Source: Amoeboaphelidium occidentale
Taxonomy: Eukaryota > Aphelidiomycota > Aphelidea
Direction: 5' to 3'
Assembly: GCA_023515795.1 (NCBI GenBank)
Contig: JALGPX010000105.1
Location: forward strand, 1 to 39,678
DNA length: 39,678 bases
Shown: piece after piece, positions 17,185 to 28,113 of the stretch
Layout of the letters: each line of letters begins with the position of its first letter
How positions within the stretch are numbered: position 1 is the first letter of the stretch
The notes under the pieces: generated by a model
What the model was told of the DNA's origin: nothing
The model's input: only the letters and a program-made list of their open reading frames with translations
Databases searched by the model: none
Program-made: the position numbers and the translations under genes

Positions 17185-20100
17185 TTAAAAAAGGAGTTTT
17201 GGTTTCTTGGAAATCTCAGTATCTTCTGTATCATCTTCAATCATTACACTCTCATCGACGCTATCGCAGTCACTGCTCTCGTTAGCAAAAGCCTCTTCAA
17301 GCTTGTCTTCCATGATTCTGAAATCTCTGTTTGAAGCACGCTTGTAATTCTTTAGCAAGTTGACTGTAAACAGGTAAGCTGCGCCAGAACTTGATTTAAC
17401 CGACGAGATTCGCTTATCGAGACCCAACAAGGTTTTTTCGTATTGTTCCAGCACAAAAATTAAATTTGGTACAAGGCTAGTTCCAGATATAGATCCTTGG
17501 GTTGCTGAAACTGTTCTGACTTTTTTCTTTTTCTTCAATTTATCAGGCTTTGCCTCATTTTCTTTGGTAGAATTACTTGTCTGATACAAAGCAATGAATT
17601 GATAAATTGACTGTGCAAGTTTAGATAACTTTGAAATATGTTCTGCAAGGACTTCCATTTCATCCTCTCCATCTTCAGAAGCAGTTGTAACAATCTTGTT
17701 GATTTGTTTGAGAACTGGCAAACCACTCAAGCGATACAATTTAGTAGCAGCTGAAAGCAAGGCGTCTCCTCCAGCCTGTGCAGACAACATTAAAACAGAG
17801 AAATCATCGAGTATATCAACAACTTTTCCCAAGTTCTCAAGAGCTTTCTTCTTGGAAGCTAAAGAGCCAAGTTCGTCACTTGAACATGCTTGAGTAAATA
17901 AAGAAGAAAGATTATCAGTGAACTCGCCGCACAACTTCAACAAGATATTAAGAATTGAAGAAAGTGATGCTTTGTTGTTCAATAATGGCGAATCTAATTC
18001 AGTTCCTTGCGCATTATCGTCATCTTGTTGATTATTAATTCCAAACTCTTGTTTTAAATATGGAAACATAATGTCCTGCCCAAAGAAAGAAAGGAATGCG
18101 CCATGACCAACTTTTGATTCAGCTGCCAACACTTCAGCCAAAAGATTTTTTAGCGTAGTGTTTGATACTGATTTACTATGTAATTTCTCAACTGCGAACT
18201 TGACAATTACTTCTGCATCNNNNNNNNNNNNNNNNNNNTGCCCAAAGAAAGAAAGGAATGCGCCATGACCAACTTTTGATTCAGCTGCCAACACTTCAGC
18301 CAACTGATTTTTTAGCGTAGTGTTTGATACTGATTTACTATGTAATTTCTCAACTGCGAACTTGACAATTACTTCTGCATCAATGTGCTCAAACTTGAAA
18401 CTAGACTCCTTGTCTGACAATAGTTTTAAAATTTCGGACAGGTAAACCGCATAGTGCGGAACAAGAGGGGAGTCGACAGGAGCTCCGTAAGCTGAATGGG
18501 CGATTTCATCAAAATCAGTTTGAGTATTCAGTTTCAGCTTGCCATTACGAATGAGAAATAGTTTCAACTCGAGCAAAGATTCAATTAGAGACTCGTTTCG
18601 ACTTGTTTGGAAAGAGGTCGTCATTACGATAACTAGACTGTTCAAGAATTCTTCGTATGCGTCCAGCATAAAAACGTCTTCATTTGCAACAATAAGATGG
18701 CAAATGGCTCTCATCCTCTTGAAGTCCGAAGAATCGTAATAATCTTTCATTAATGATAGCATCGTTTCAAATTCTGAGGAGTCATATGCATAAGGACTCC
18801 AGTTGGACAAAACCACCTTGTCAACTAACTTGTTCACATTTTCTCTCTCGTCCTGGCTTTCACCTAACAATAGCATTATACCCAATAACACACGCTTGTA
18901 AAGCTCATTGATAGCTTGCAATTTTTTGGGAACGACTCCTTCAGCAGGCTTGTCTCCCGTAGCATTGTTATCAACAAAAACATTAAAATCATCAGCCTTG
19001 CTTTCATTTATCAAGTATTCCAAGACAACCATTAATTCTTCAGATTCGCCATCTCCCACAGAGTCCATCAGTCCAAAAAAAATTTTTAACAACATATCCA
19101 GAGGCTCATTGAGTATGCTGGAGTATACGTAGTGCGGACCCTGAACAGTTTGGAATGAGAAAACCTTCTTCAGAATCAATGGCATTTTCGGATTCGATTT
19201 CTCATAATAATTAGAAAGGAAATAATTCTTGATGAGTTCATAAATTTCAGCCCTTAACTTTCCTCTTGAATCGAGAACAGCAATTCTGTACAACTGATTA
19301 TACAAAAGTTCTTTAACGTTATAATTTGAAGCAGTCTGGCTTCCGAACAATCTCTTCAAAGTCATCATTAAATCTTCAAAGAAAGAATCCAACTCCTTAA
19401 AATCCTCCTCACAGATGTCTTCGCCTTTAGCGTTCAACGAATTCATGGTAAAAACAACGCTTTCTGTTAAAGCATAAATTGCAGTTCTTCTTTGATTATC
19501 AAAATCCCTGTTGTACAGGCCTTTCTTCATGTTTACAATGAAAGAGTTTCTCAATTCTTCATTGCCAAGGATCACACATAGCAACAAATCAAGTAGCTTT
19601 TTGCTTAGATCGAAACTGATATACAAAAGATAATCCAAATAATGTCTGAGATTCAGCACAACATTCTTTACAAAGAAATCAGAAAGCTTTTGATCTTTTT
19701 CTGTCTTCTTGAGTTCAAAGTCTTTGATTTGTGCGATGATCTTCAAGTATTCGATCGAAGCCTGTTTTGAAAGCTGTTGCTGAGTGTTGGAGGTAATAGA
19801 TCGAACTAGAAGAATCTTTATAAGCTCGCTCCTCACCGGCTCATAGGATTCGTACAACTGAAAGAACACCTTAGAAACAAACTTCCATGATTCTGAGCTC
19901 GTAACCGTATTCTTCGTGGAGCCAATGTTATCGATCATTCTTAAACAAATCAAAACGAGTCCTTCTGCAATATGGTCCCATCCACAAGCGCATCTCTTCG
20001 CAATTTCAACAAAAACTTCATCAAGATCCATCTTATTCGAACGTAAATCATTGACTTCTTGAAACATATGAGCCAAACGAGTCAGCTTTTCTGTTTCGGA

Positions 20101-21272
20101 ATAGTATTGTTTCAAAATATCAAACACGATGGTCTCATATGCGTAAATGTTGCATATTGATAACAAGAATGCAACCTTCATGAAAGTCAACGGTTCTTTC
20201 TTGATATTCTTCAGATATTCCATGCCAAACGTCTTGTCTTGATTGCAATTGTTTAACAAATGAAACATCGCTACACCTTCTGCACTTATAAGCGATCTGT
20301 AAGCAGAGTCAGAGTATTCAGTCTCTTCAGATGTTTGTTCAGAAGTTGTCTGGTTCCTCATTACGCAAAACTGGTACTCTTTAGCATCGAAGAACTTTAT
20401 AAACTCTGTCACAATCATCACTTTATGGTTTCCCTAGAATTCAAGTTACAACTAAAAGGGAGCTCACTTTCTTGCCAATTTTAAGAAGCTGATACAAAAG
20501 CACAGGCAGTTCACTGATCTTCATATGATTCATTTGTAGCAACACTTTCTTTATGAGCAGACCCATCTGATTATTCGAAAGTTCCAATTCCCTAAGACAT
20601 ATTAAAGCATGTACTTCATGAAAACCAACTTGAATATGGATATCATTGGAATAATGATCGAAGTGTCCCATTGAGTTGAACATAAACAGTTCGTAACAAA
20701 GTCAACATACGCGGTAACATCGATGCCGTCAGAAAGCGCCTTGTTCTTATCACAAAGGTTCAAAAGCTGCAGGATCTTTGGCAGGAATTGAAACATCTTT
20801 CCATTAACAACAACTTTGTCTTGAACGCATTTTAAAATCAATTTACAACCTTCAATTAAACTTGCAACGGGAAAGAAAATCATCTTAATGCCACCGAAAC
20901 AGTTAAGACTTCACCAAAGAAAGATCAAAACCTTAGCCAAAGTGTATTGAACCAGAGAATCAGACTCGCGTTCTGTCAGAACTGTCTGGTCCTTAAAAAG
21001 CAACAATATTTCTTCAAAGACAACGCCTGCTCGTTTTGCGCTTTCCTGCTGACGGGTCATACTGTCCAATAAAGCCTTGAGGGCCTTCTCCTTGTTGATT
21101 GTCTCTGTCTCAAGCCATTGTTTCAACTAACAGTAAGCTGCTATCCGTAAGACTTAGGGCGTACTTCAGACAAAGGCACCGCGCAGACTAGAGCGTCTAT
21201 TTCTTCCAGGGATGCTGCAGAATGTTCCTCGTAAAGCTCCAGAATTTTTGTTTTCGTTTCCTGCGACAACAT
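17185..21272 (-). CDS. FANCI: Fanconi anemia protein FANCI homolog (interrupted by an assembly gap)
   Basis: Five exons. Introns: 21127-21164 (38 nt), 20884-20931 (48), 20592-20629 (38, GTTGGT donor) and 20434-20467 (34). As assembled it encodes 1309 residues. Removing the duplicated segment at the gap leaves about 1255 (human 1328). FANCI signatures: VNGKMFQFLPKILQLL, LCSTQWD, ISELPVLLYQLLKIGKK, SAEGVAMFHLL, CGWDHIAEGL, EPLDMLLKIFFGLMD and, near the C terminus, LVPNLIFVLEQYEKTLLGL plus NRDFRIME. FANCI pairs with FANCD2 and clamps DNA during interstrand-crosslink repair after monoubiquitination. The Lys matching human K523 appears conserved in MKKGLYNRDFDNQRR (codon 19522-19524). The end is acidic followed by KKPKLLF. 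The ATG at 21272 starts an exon that extends into the 5' flank of the divergent palmitoyltransferase gene. Confidence 0.94.
18077..18381. repeat. Assembly gap (19 N) with a 143-bp segment present on both sides
   Basis: Bases 18077-18219 and 18239-18381 are near-identical direct copies separated only by N bases at 18220-18238. They differ at about two or three positions (CCAAAAGATT versus CCAACTGATT). This is the typical mark of two contig ends that overlap but were not merged. Copy plus gap is 162 bp, a multiple of three, so the FANCI frame survives either way. Confidence 0.9.
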
Positions 21273-21292
21273 CTTCCAATTTGCAGAAAAGA
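21273..21292. promoter_or_regulatory. 20-bp gap between divergent start codons
   Basis: The FANCI start (minus) and the palmitoyltransferase start (plus) are 20 bp apart. Promoter elements and 5' UTRs of each gene must lie within the other gene's first exon, or the true starts are further inside. Confidence 0.45.
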
Positions 21293-23304
21293 ATGATGCA
21301 GAGCGAAGCGTCTCTCAATGGAGAACGAAAACCGCTGCTGTCCAGCGACTCTTCGACATCGTTCGGATTAAAGCCCATGACGCAATCTTCAGCTACAATA
21401 TCGGTTGATACTCAAAAGGCTCAGGATGATCACGAGGAATCTATTCAAGATTTGATAAGACGAAATGATGTTGCTGCACTGGAAGCATTGATAACTAAAG
21501 ATCCTCAGATTGTCACACGAAAAGATCAATACGATGCTGCTCCCTTGCATATCGCTGCTTCTTTGAATAACTTGCGGATTTGTAAATTGCTTGTAGATAA
21601 TCGGCCTTCTGATGTTACTATTGATGATATGGTAAATATGAAAGGAGGTCAGATGGAGGCTACTCCGTTACTGTGGGCTGTTAGGTATTGCTCTAGAGAT
21701 CTTTTGGATTTATGTTTAGATCTGGTTCTATCCAAGCCGTAACATTCTTGCTGAGATTTGGAGCGGACATTCGTGTAAGAGATAAGCAACAGTTTACGTT
21801 TGTTCATCTTTGCTGTCAAGGAGGCAATTTGATGATGTTACTCTATCTGCTTTCTTATGTTCTTAAATCTGATGGATCAGATAATCATGCTTTGGGCAGT
21901 TTCATAAATATACAGGACGAGTTTGGACAAACTGGTGTTCATTGGGTTTCGTATAATAATCCGGTGCATGTGGGGCAGTATATCAAAGTTTTGAGACAAT
22001 GTGGAGCTGATTTAGATATACACGACAAATACGGAATGACGCCATTGCATCATGCTGTAGTACAGAAAAATTACGATGCTGTGGTAGCACTCATTAAAAA
22101 TGGAGGGCAATTAAATGTAAGATCCAAAGATAGTGGCTCTGAATTAGAAGACAACAAGACACCAAGCGAGTTGGCTGCGATAAGACATCATGACGGCCTC
22201 AAGTGGTTCAAAGATGCGGAAAGAGATGCATTGCATGGAGATTCTCTGACTAATTACGAGAAAATAATATTCTGGCTTACTCCATTCGTTATCTTGATTA
22301 TTGCATTTCATTTGGTTTCTTTTGTGAAATGGTACTTTTATCTGCCATGCTTAATTGCTGCAATTGCATTATCTAACATTTACATAACGAGATATTTGAT
22401 AACAAGTAATTTAACTGAAAAGCTCCAGAAAACTCCTGTAATGGCTTCAATATTTGCGACAAGCGTACTACTTTGCGAGCTGCAGATTTTATTAGATTTC
22501 TTGCCAAACTTGTATTACAAGGGATACTTGGGGATAATATGTTTTTCTCAAGTTTTTGTTGCATTATGTTCTTTTTATTTCTATAAAAGTATGACTAAAG
22601 ATCCTGGATACATAAACTCAAACGAGCTCTTCGCTCACAACAGCACAGAACAACTGAAAGTGCAGGATGAAATTATCCAATTGGCTGATATTGGTCAATT
22701 CGACGATCGATACTACTGTGTTGGCTGTTTTGCAAGGAAACGGATACGAAGCAAGCATTGCAAGAGATGTAACAAATGTGTTTCCCTGTTTGATCATCAT
22801 TGCCCGTGGATTTACAATTGCGTTGGACAAGACAATCATAGAGCTTTCATTGGTTTCATGTTGCCTTTGTTCCTTACAAGTATTCTCTTTATTATTATGG
22901 CCAAAGAAAAGTTGGCACAATGGTTTGATGAAAATCCTCTCGCTGACACAGATCCTTTGTTTAAATTTAGACATTGCAATCTCTGTCTTTACGCCTACTA
23001 CCAGTCGTCACTTCTGATGCTTGCTTTTTGGGTATTCTTTCAGAATTTGTGGATGTTCTTTGTTCTTGCATTTCAGTTGTATTTGATCTCATCAGGACAA
23101 ACTACAAATGAATTCTCAAACTTCTTCAGATACGAATATTTAAAGCAAGGCAATCGATTTCAGAACCCGTTTGATAATGGCTTTTTCAGAAATTGGTACA
23201 GTTTTTGGTTTCCCTCGAAAGGAGAGTATAGGCACGTGAATTGGAAAGAACAATTTGAAGTTCCAACCGCTTTCAGCAAAACATCAATTAGAGAGCAACC
23301 TTAA
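21293..23304 (+). CDS. AKR1: Ankyrin-repeat DHHC palmitoyltransferase (Akr1/HIP14 type)
   Basis: Two exons with one 35-nt intron (21685-21719) give 658 residues. Residues about 40-290 hold five or six ankyrin repeats (for example DAAPLHIAASLNNLRICKLL, and TPLLWAVRSGSIQAVTFLL spanning the intron). Hydrophobic segments follow at about 325-395. Next is the Cys-rich domain with YYCVGCFARKRIRSKHCKRC and the catalytic FDHHCPWIYNCVGQDNHRAF, then two more membrane helices and a TTxE motif (GQTTNEFSNFF). This enzyme attaches palmitate to cysteines of membrane proteins, usually at Golgi or endosomes; the ankyrin part recruits substrates. The active site is DHHC, not the DHYC I recall for yeast Akr1. 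I chose the ATG at 21293. An in-frame ATG at 21212 would add 27 residues but would run through FANCI exon 1. Confidence 0.94.
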
Positions 23305-23347
23305 TAGATACAAACTAGACCTTTGCTTAATTTATTTTTTCATGGAA

Positions 23348-24267
23348 TCAGGCGCGGCTACTGCTAGTTTTAATAACATCGAAAAATGGATGCTTCATTG
23401 AATCCGCAGCACTAATCCTTAAATGTGGTTGGTACGTAAGCAATTTCTGGAGTAAATCCAAGGCATTTGCATCCATCATGCTAAGAACATTAGAAATAGG
23501 CTGACCAGGATAAACTGGAAATGCAGCCTTCCATTCTGGATATTCTGTGACTCGCGGCCATGATGTTTCATTAGGAGTTCCAAGTAATTTAAATATGCGA
23601 ACTAGCTGATCATCATTAGTCTTTCCAGGGAACAATGGACGACCAGTAAACATTTCTGCTAGAATACACCCGGAAGACCAAATATCAATGGAAGTGGTGT
23701 ATGTTCTTGATCCCAGTAACACATCCGGTGCACGATACCATAAAGTAACCACTTCATTTGAGAATGTATTGACGGGAATACCAAATGCTCTTGCTAGCCC
23801 AAAGTCAGCCAGTTTCAACTCACCTTTCGAATTGATCAACAGATTCTGACGATTTAGCCATTTAAAATCAAATAAATTACCTGAGGTTTCAAGTCTCTAT
23901 GTAATACTCTGTTCTCATGACAGAATGCTAAACCCTTGAGCATTTGATACATAAAAGATCGAATGTTTTGAAGGCCAATAGATCCTTGCACTGAGTCCAT
24001 GTACTTTTTAAGATCTTGGTCCATATACTCAAACACAAGCATCAGCTTATCTTCTGTGTGGATAACATCGAGAAGCTTAACAATATTCGGATGACGGAGT
24101 TCTTTCATGAGTGAAATTTCTCTAATTGCAGTTGATGGTGCCCCTTCCTCTTCATTTAATCGAATCTCCTTAAGTGCCACAACTTCACCAGTCGACCTGG
24201 ATTTGCCCTTGAACACCGTAGCATAAGTGCCTTCTCCCAATTTGTCTAAGCGAATGTATTTGTCCAT
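23348..24267 (-). CDS. PHO85: Pho85-type cyclin-dependent kinase
   Basis: Two exons with a 35-nt intron at 23846-23880 give 294 residues. All kinase landmarks are present: [19 protein letters not shown], the cyclin-binding helix [14 protein letters not shown], catalytic [30 protein letters not shown], and [19 protein letters not shown]. The PSTAIRE variant with GIPVNTFS...YRAPDVL is characteristic of fungal Pho85, whose animal counterpart is Cdk5. Ser occupies the T-loop position, as in Cdk5. Pho85 partners with several cyclins to control phosphate signalling, polarity, glycogen metabolism and the cell cycle. It is divergent from GCN5 and convergent with the palmitoyltransferase. The fungal flavour of this sequence is the best taxonomic hint here. 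Confidence 0.95.
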
Positions 24268-24642
24268 CGGGGTGGCTTGTGCTGCTACAAAGTTGTGTCG
24301 CAAAATCAATGGAGCCTGGAACTTTGTTTGGAAAGTATTTTCGGAGACATTAGAGACCGGTAGTTAACTGTTAATTTGGGCTACGATGGTGGTTTAACTA
24401 GAGGGACTGAAAAATTTATGCATTATCTGAGGACAAGAGATCAAGGGTGCCAGCATCATTCGATCCACCTGCTTCAGATATGTAGAGGTGATAATCCACA
24501 CTCGTAAACAATAATGAATCTTGGTTATAAGCTCTGTGAGGCAGCTCTACCAATTTCTTGCGCGCGAGATAGTCTAGGGGCTTTCTGCTTTCAGACTGAA
24601 ACAAGTTGCCCCTGAATCACTCAAACGCCGTTTTTCCAAGAG
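24268..24642. promoter_or_regulatory. Intergenic region between PHO85 and GCN5
   Basis: This 375-bp divergent interval must contain both promoters. I see no classic TATA box. Most of it is covered by a minus-strand open frame (24416-24604), listed separately. Confidence 0.45.
24416..24604 (-). other. Orphan open frame without an ATG, possible exon
   Basis: A 62-codon minus-strand frame has a protein-like composition (ARKKLVELPHRAYNQDSLLF, then VDYHLYISEAGG) and ends in a stop after SSDNA. It is preceded by a plausible splice acceptor (CTTGTTTCAG). However, neither it nor the antisense of GCN5's first 240 bp offers a usable ATG, so no first exon can be placed. It may be the remnant or last exon of a gene with a non-obvious start, or chance. 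Confidence 0.25.
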
Positions 24643-25934
24643 ATGACTGCAAAACGACCGCCAACAGAGGAAGAAGAGAATTCTATGGAAGTGGATGCGA
24701 AGGACGGCGGAACTGCGACTCCTTCCGAAAATACAACGCCTGCGCAGAGTCACGAGAATTTGCCCGCAGCTGCTAATGACGCTCCTGCAACGCCGAACCA
24801 AATCCCACGCAGAGGTCAACTAGCACGAGAAGAAGAAGCCCAAGGATTAATTCGATTTGTTCCTGTGACTAATGATGGAGAGCGAGACTCAATGATCATT
24901 CTTACTGGCCTGAAGAACATTTATCAGAAACAACTGCCAAAGATGCCTCGAGAGTACATTGCTCGATTGGTTTATGACAGGAAGCACGAATCGATGGCGA
25001 TTGTAAAGAAAAATCTTACAACTGTCGGCGGAATAACTTATCGTGTTTTCCCAACTCAACAATTCGCTGAGATTGTCTTTTGTGCAATTACGTCTACAGA
25101 ACAAGTCAAAGGTTACGGATCTCATTTGATGAACCATTTGAAGGCACACGTTGTAAAAACTACGAATGCTAAACACTTTCTTACTTATGCTGATAACTAC
25201 GCTGTTGGCTATTTCAAAAAGCAGGGATTTACGACTGATTGTACGCTGGATCGAAGTGTATGGGCTGGTTACATTAAAGATTACGAGGGCGGGACAATTA
25301 TGCACTGTGAAATGGTTCCAAAGATCGACTATTTGAATGTGCATGAGATCATTGCTGAACAGAAGAAGGCTGTTTACGATAAAATACAATCAGTTGTTCA
25401 TAGTTCACACACTGCATATCCTGGTCTAAAAGTATTCAAGCAAGATAATGTTGAACAGATTGATCCCTACTCTATCCCGGGTGTTGCAGAAAGTGGCTGG
25501 TATCCTGGTAAGCTTATCAAAAATGTTTGTGTTTTAAATTTTTGTCAGATTTAGGGAAACCTTCCATTGACTCAAATCCTCTTTATAATCTCTTAAGACA
25601 ATTAGTTTCAGAGCTGAAGGCACAATCGTGGTCTTGGCCTTTTAAGGAACCAGTTGATGCAGAACAAGTTCCTGGATATTATGACGTGATCAAAGAACCA
25701 ATGGATTTGCAGACTTTAGAAAATCGCGTCGAGAGTTGTTTCTACACTGACATGGAAGGTTTCAAGTATGATTTCCTAAAGATGATTGATAACTGTAAAA
25801 TATTTAATGATCCAAAGTCTGTCTATGTTAAATGCGCTACAAAGTTGGAATCATTCTTCAAAGTCAGACTGAGACAAATTGATACCAGTGGAGGTGAGGG
25901 TGCATCCAAGAAGAAGGGAAAGAAGAGCTTTTGA
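24643..25934 (+). CDS. GCN5: Histone acetyltransferase GCN5 (KAT2)
   Basis: Two exons with one 41-nt intron (25508-25548) give 416 residues. After a disordered N terminus of about 70 residues comes the GNAT acetyltransferase domain: [20 protein letters not shown], then [20 protein letters not shown] (containing the catalytic Glu and the acetyl-CoA loop), then [19 protein letters not shown]. The C-terminal bromodomain includes [31 protein letters not shown] and the acetyl-lysine-binding Asn region (NCKIFNDP). The end is Lys-rich. GCN5 is the catalytic subunit of SAGA/ADA and acetylates histone H3 at promoters. It lacks the long PCAF-type N-terminal domain of animal homologs, like yeast Gcn5 (439 residues). 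CSN1 follows in tandem after 87 bp. Confidence 0.98.
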
Positions 25935-26021
25935 AAAATTAATTAAATAGATTTGGTTTATTGAAACTTGGAAGGGTTTACGGAAGGCGCATTAAAACCT
26001 CGTTTTTCCGAAACTAATCAA

Positions 26022-27463
26022 ATGGATCTGACTCAGCAACAATTATCGCCGCTTGGCTTTCCAGTCGCTGCACAATTCAAAAGACAAATTAAATCAGCGC
26101 AGAATGAAAAATTCCTGAAGGACTTTGACGTTGATACTTTCATTTCGAATGTCACTGGAGGTAATTTTCTCTTGTGCAGTCTTTGGTACTAATTTTTAGA
26201 TTCAACTACAAAGATCAAGAGGTTAGCGCATCATTAAAATTTATATTAATTTGAAGGCTTCTGTTCTTGAAGGATGTTCTGCCTATGCCTTTAAAGAAAG
26301 AATGTCTTTTGATGACAAAGAAGGAGATCGAAGTGAACAGTTTGAATTACGCTGCGTACGTTGTGGTCATTAGAGAACTTAAAGCATTGGGCGAAACTGC
26401 TGAGGAAGATCAAAAATTCATGGAAAAATATTCTAAGGAGGGCGAACTGAAGAAGCAGCGGTTTCTGGAAGAACTGAATGCGTACAAGCAAAACATGATC
26501 AAAGAATCTATTCGATTGGGTTTCAATGAGTTAGCGTCGCATTTGGTCGAAATTGGTTTATATACTGAGGCTTTACACACTTTGTTGAAGAGCAGGGAAG
26601 TTTGTTCTAATTCTACGCATGTCATTCGTATGCTGACTGAAGTTGCTCGCGTAGCTTTCCTTAATGATGATTACAATAATGTCGTATCATACGCAAACAG
26701 GATTGAACAAGCAATTAAGGATGCTAATTCATTGCCACCAACGTCTCCTAATATCACAACGTCTGCTTACAAAATGGCTGAAAGTATCAAAGTGTACAAG
26801 GCGATTTCGTTCATGTTGTTGGGAAACTTTGAAGAGGCATCGAGGCTTTTTCTGGATATTGACTGTGTTGCTTTGATGAATGATCAAAGCTTCAGTACGA
26901 AATCTTCTATTTCCTTGAACGAAGTTGCTTTGTATTCCGTTCTAACATTGTTACCTTCTTCCTCCATGAATACTAAACGAACCAAGTTAATCAATAAGGA
27001 TCTTTTAGAGTTAGATCCAATTGCTAAGGATATTTATGAGAGCTACTTGGGAAACAAATATGAGCGCACAATGAAGACTATTGAATCTTTGATGGAAACT
27101 GATTTCATTGTGGATTATTACTTGAATCCTGTTATTGAACCATTTATGAAAAGAATCAAGAAAACATTCTTGTTGGAATATTTAGTTCCGTTTATATCTA
27201 TCAAGTTGAATCATTTAAGAACAATATTTGGGGATGGCGTTGTGGATAATTTGTTGGAACTTGGTGAAACTAATGCATTGAAGTTTAAATTAGATCTTGT
27301 TGAAGATGTGCTCCATCTAGAAACAGAATCGCTAGGGCTATCAAGTGACAAGGACTATGAACAAGCACTGTTACCAAGCAAGATTTCCTCATTGGTTGAA
27401 GACTTTGAATTGAAAGCAAGACAAGCCATTCTAGTCTCCGCAGCATATCACTTAAATAAATAA
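26022..27463 (+). CDS. CSN1: COP9 signalosome subunit 1 (CSN1)
   Basis: Three exons give 455 residues. Introns are at 26161-26199 (39 nt, with a perfect TACTAAT near its end) and 26222-26256 (35 nt), leaving a 22-nt middle exon. The protein matches CSN1/GPS1 and its relative Rpn7 in the helical-repeat region: LNAYKQNMIKESIRLGFNEL, GLYTEALHTLLKSREVCSN and HVIRMLTEVARVAF. A C-terminal PCI domain runs from about residue 330 (LLEYLVPFISIKLNHLRTIF) to the end. The loop before the Rpn7-like part and the LKNYKGNSIKESIR-type motif favour CSN1 over the proteasome lid subunit. CSN removes NEDD8 from cullins. The last two codons and stop read AATAAATAA, so the poly(A) hexamer directly abuts the stop. 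It is convergent with the TMEM216-like gene. Confidence 0.93.
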
Positions 27464-27507
27464 TTTATTGCGCAGAGCTCCAGCTCAAGCGTCTACTTGA
27501 TCTTGAA

Positions 27508-28051
27508 TCAGAATGAATTTACAAATGTGATCATTGTGTACACTCCCAAAAAAAGTTCCAAGCCCAATAAACCAGCGAAAATGGATCCAACGACAAGATC
27601 TATGAAGAGCCTAAATAAATCAATGCCTGTAATATGATCATTAAACAATTACACATAAGTCTGCCACAAGGTGAAGAATAATGCCAAAAAGAATGTGCCC
27701 AATGTTAGTAAAGTTCCAAGTAGCAATGGCAAATAATCCTCAGTCTTGTTTCCTTTAGTGGATAGAAAGTGTCGAGTAGGTTGTATGACCAGAGTTAATG
27801 CAAATAAAGAGAATAACTCCAGACCAAGTGAATTCGAATTATAAGGGAAGTACATGCCTATGAAAGTTTAATCGAGTTGAAACCATTGATCCAATAAGTG
27901 ATACTCTTGTGTATGAAGGAAATCAATATGATCACAAAGAATATGACAAAGTAAATAGCGTCTATGAAGAGCAGCATTTGAAGAGGCAGCGATGAGAGCT
28001 ATATATGTGAATGATAATTGAATGGTAGATTACTATCACTGGTCCTTTCAT
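27508..28051 (-). CDS. TMEM216: TMEM216-like (Tmem17 family) ciliary transition-zone protein
   Basis: Four exons give 139 residues (human TMEM216: 145). Introns are at 27999-28033 (35 nt), 27858-27904 (47 nt) and 27611-27652 (42 nt). The order of features follows TMEM216: LSSLPLQMLLFIDAIYF (human SSTPLEILFFLNGWYNATYF), a membrane helix, MYFPYNSNSLGLELFSL, a conserved loop STKGNKTED, a third helix, LWQTYVL, and a last helix with GLELFLGV. Four membrane segments are expected. Members of this family sit in the MKS/tectonic complex that gates the cilium base. Finding one implies a ciliated life stage. TMEM80 or TMEM17 are alternatives within the same family. The first exon is 18 nt by my model, or 12 nt with the nearby donor. 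It lies downstream of Pol5 on the same strand. Confidence 0.8.
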
Positions 28052-28107
28052 GCTTGTGATACTTGTAAAACAAACCAAACTCACCACAGTGTGGCTAACA
28101 TCTATGA

Positions 28108-28113
28108 TTTATT
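28108..28113 (-). terminator. Poly(A) signal overlapping the Pol5 stop codon
   Basis: On the minus strand the final codons read CAA TAA A, so AATAAA spans the last two bases of the Gln codon, the stop and one more base. Confidence 0.55.

Noticed and set aside
18077-18381. Tandem duplication inside FANCI as a genuine repeat
   Set aside because: The copies are separated only by Ns and match contig-end overlap; FANCI homologs have no such repeat that I know of.
22618-23017. Alternative frames on both strands inside the DHHC gene
   Set aside because: The DHHC frame carries the zinc and active-site motifs; the alternatives are chance frames in a low-GC region.
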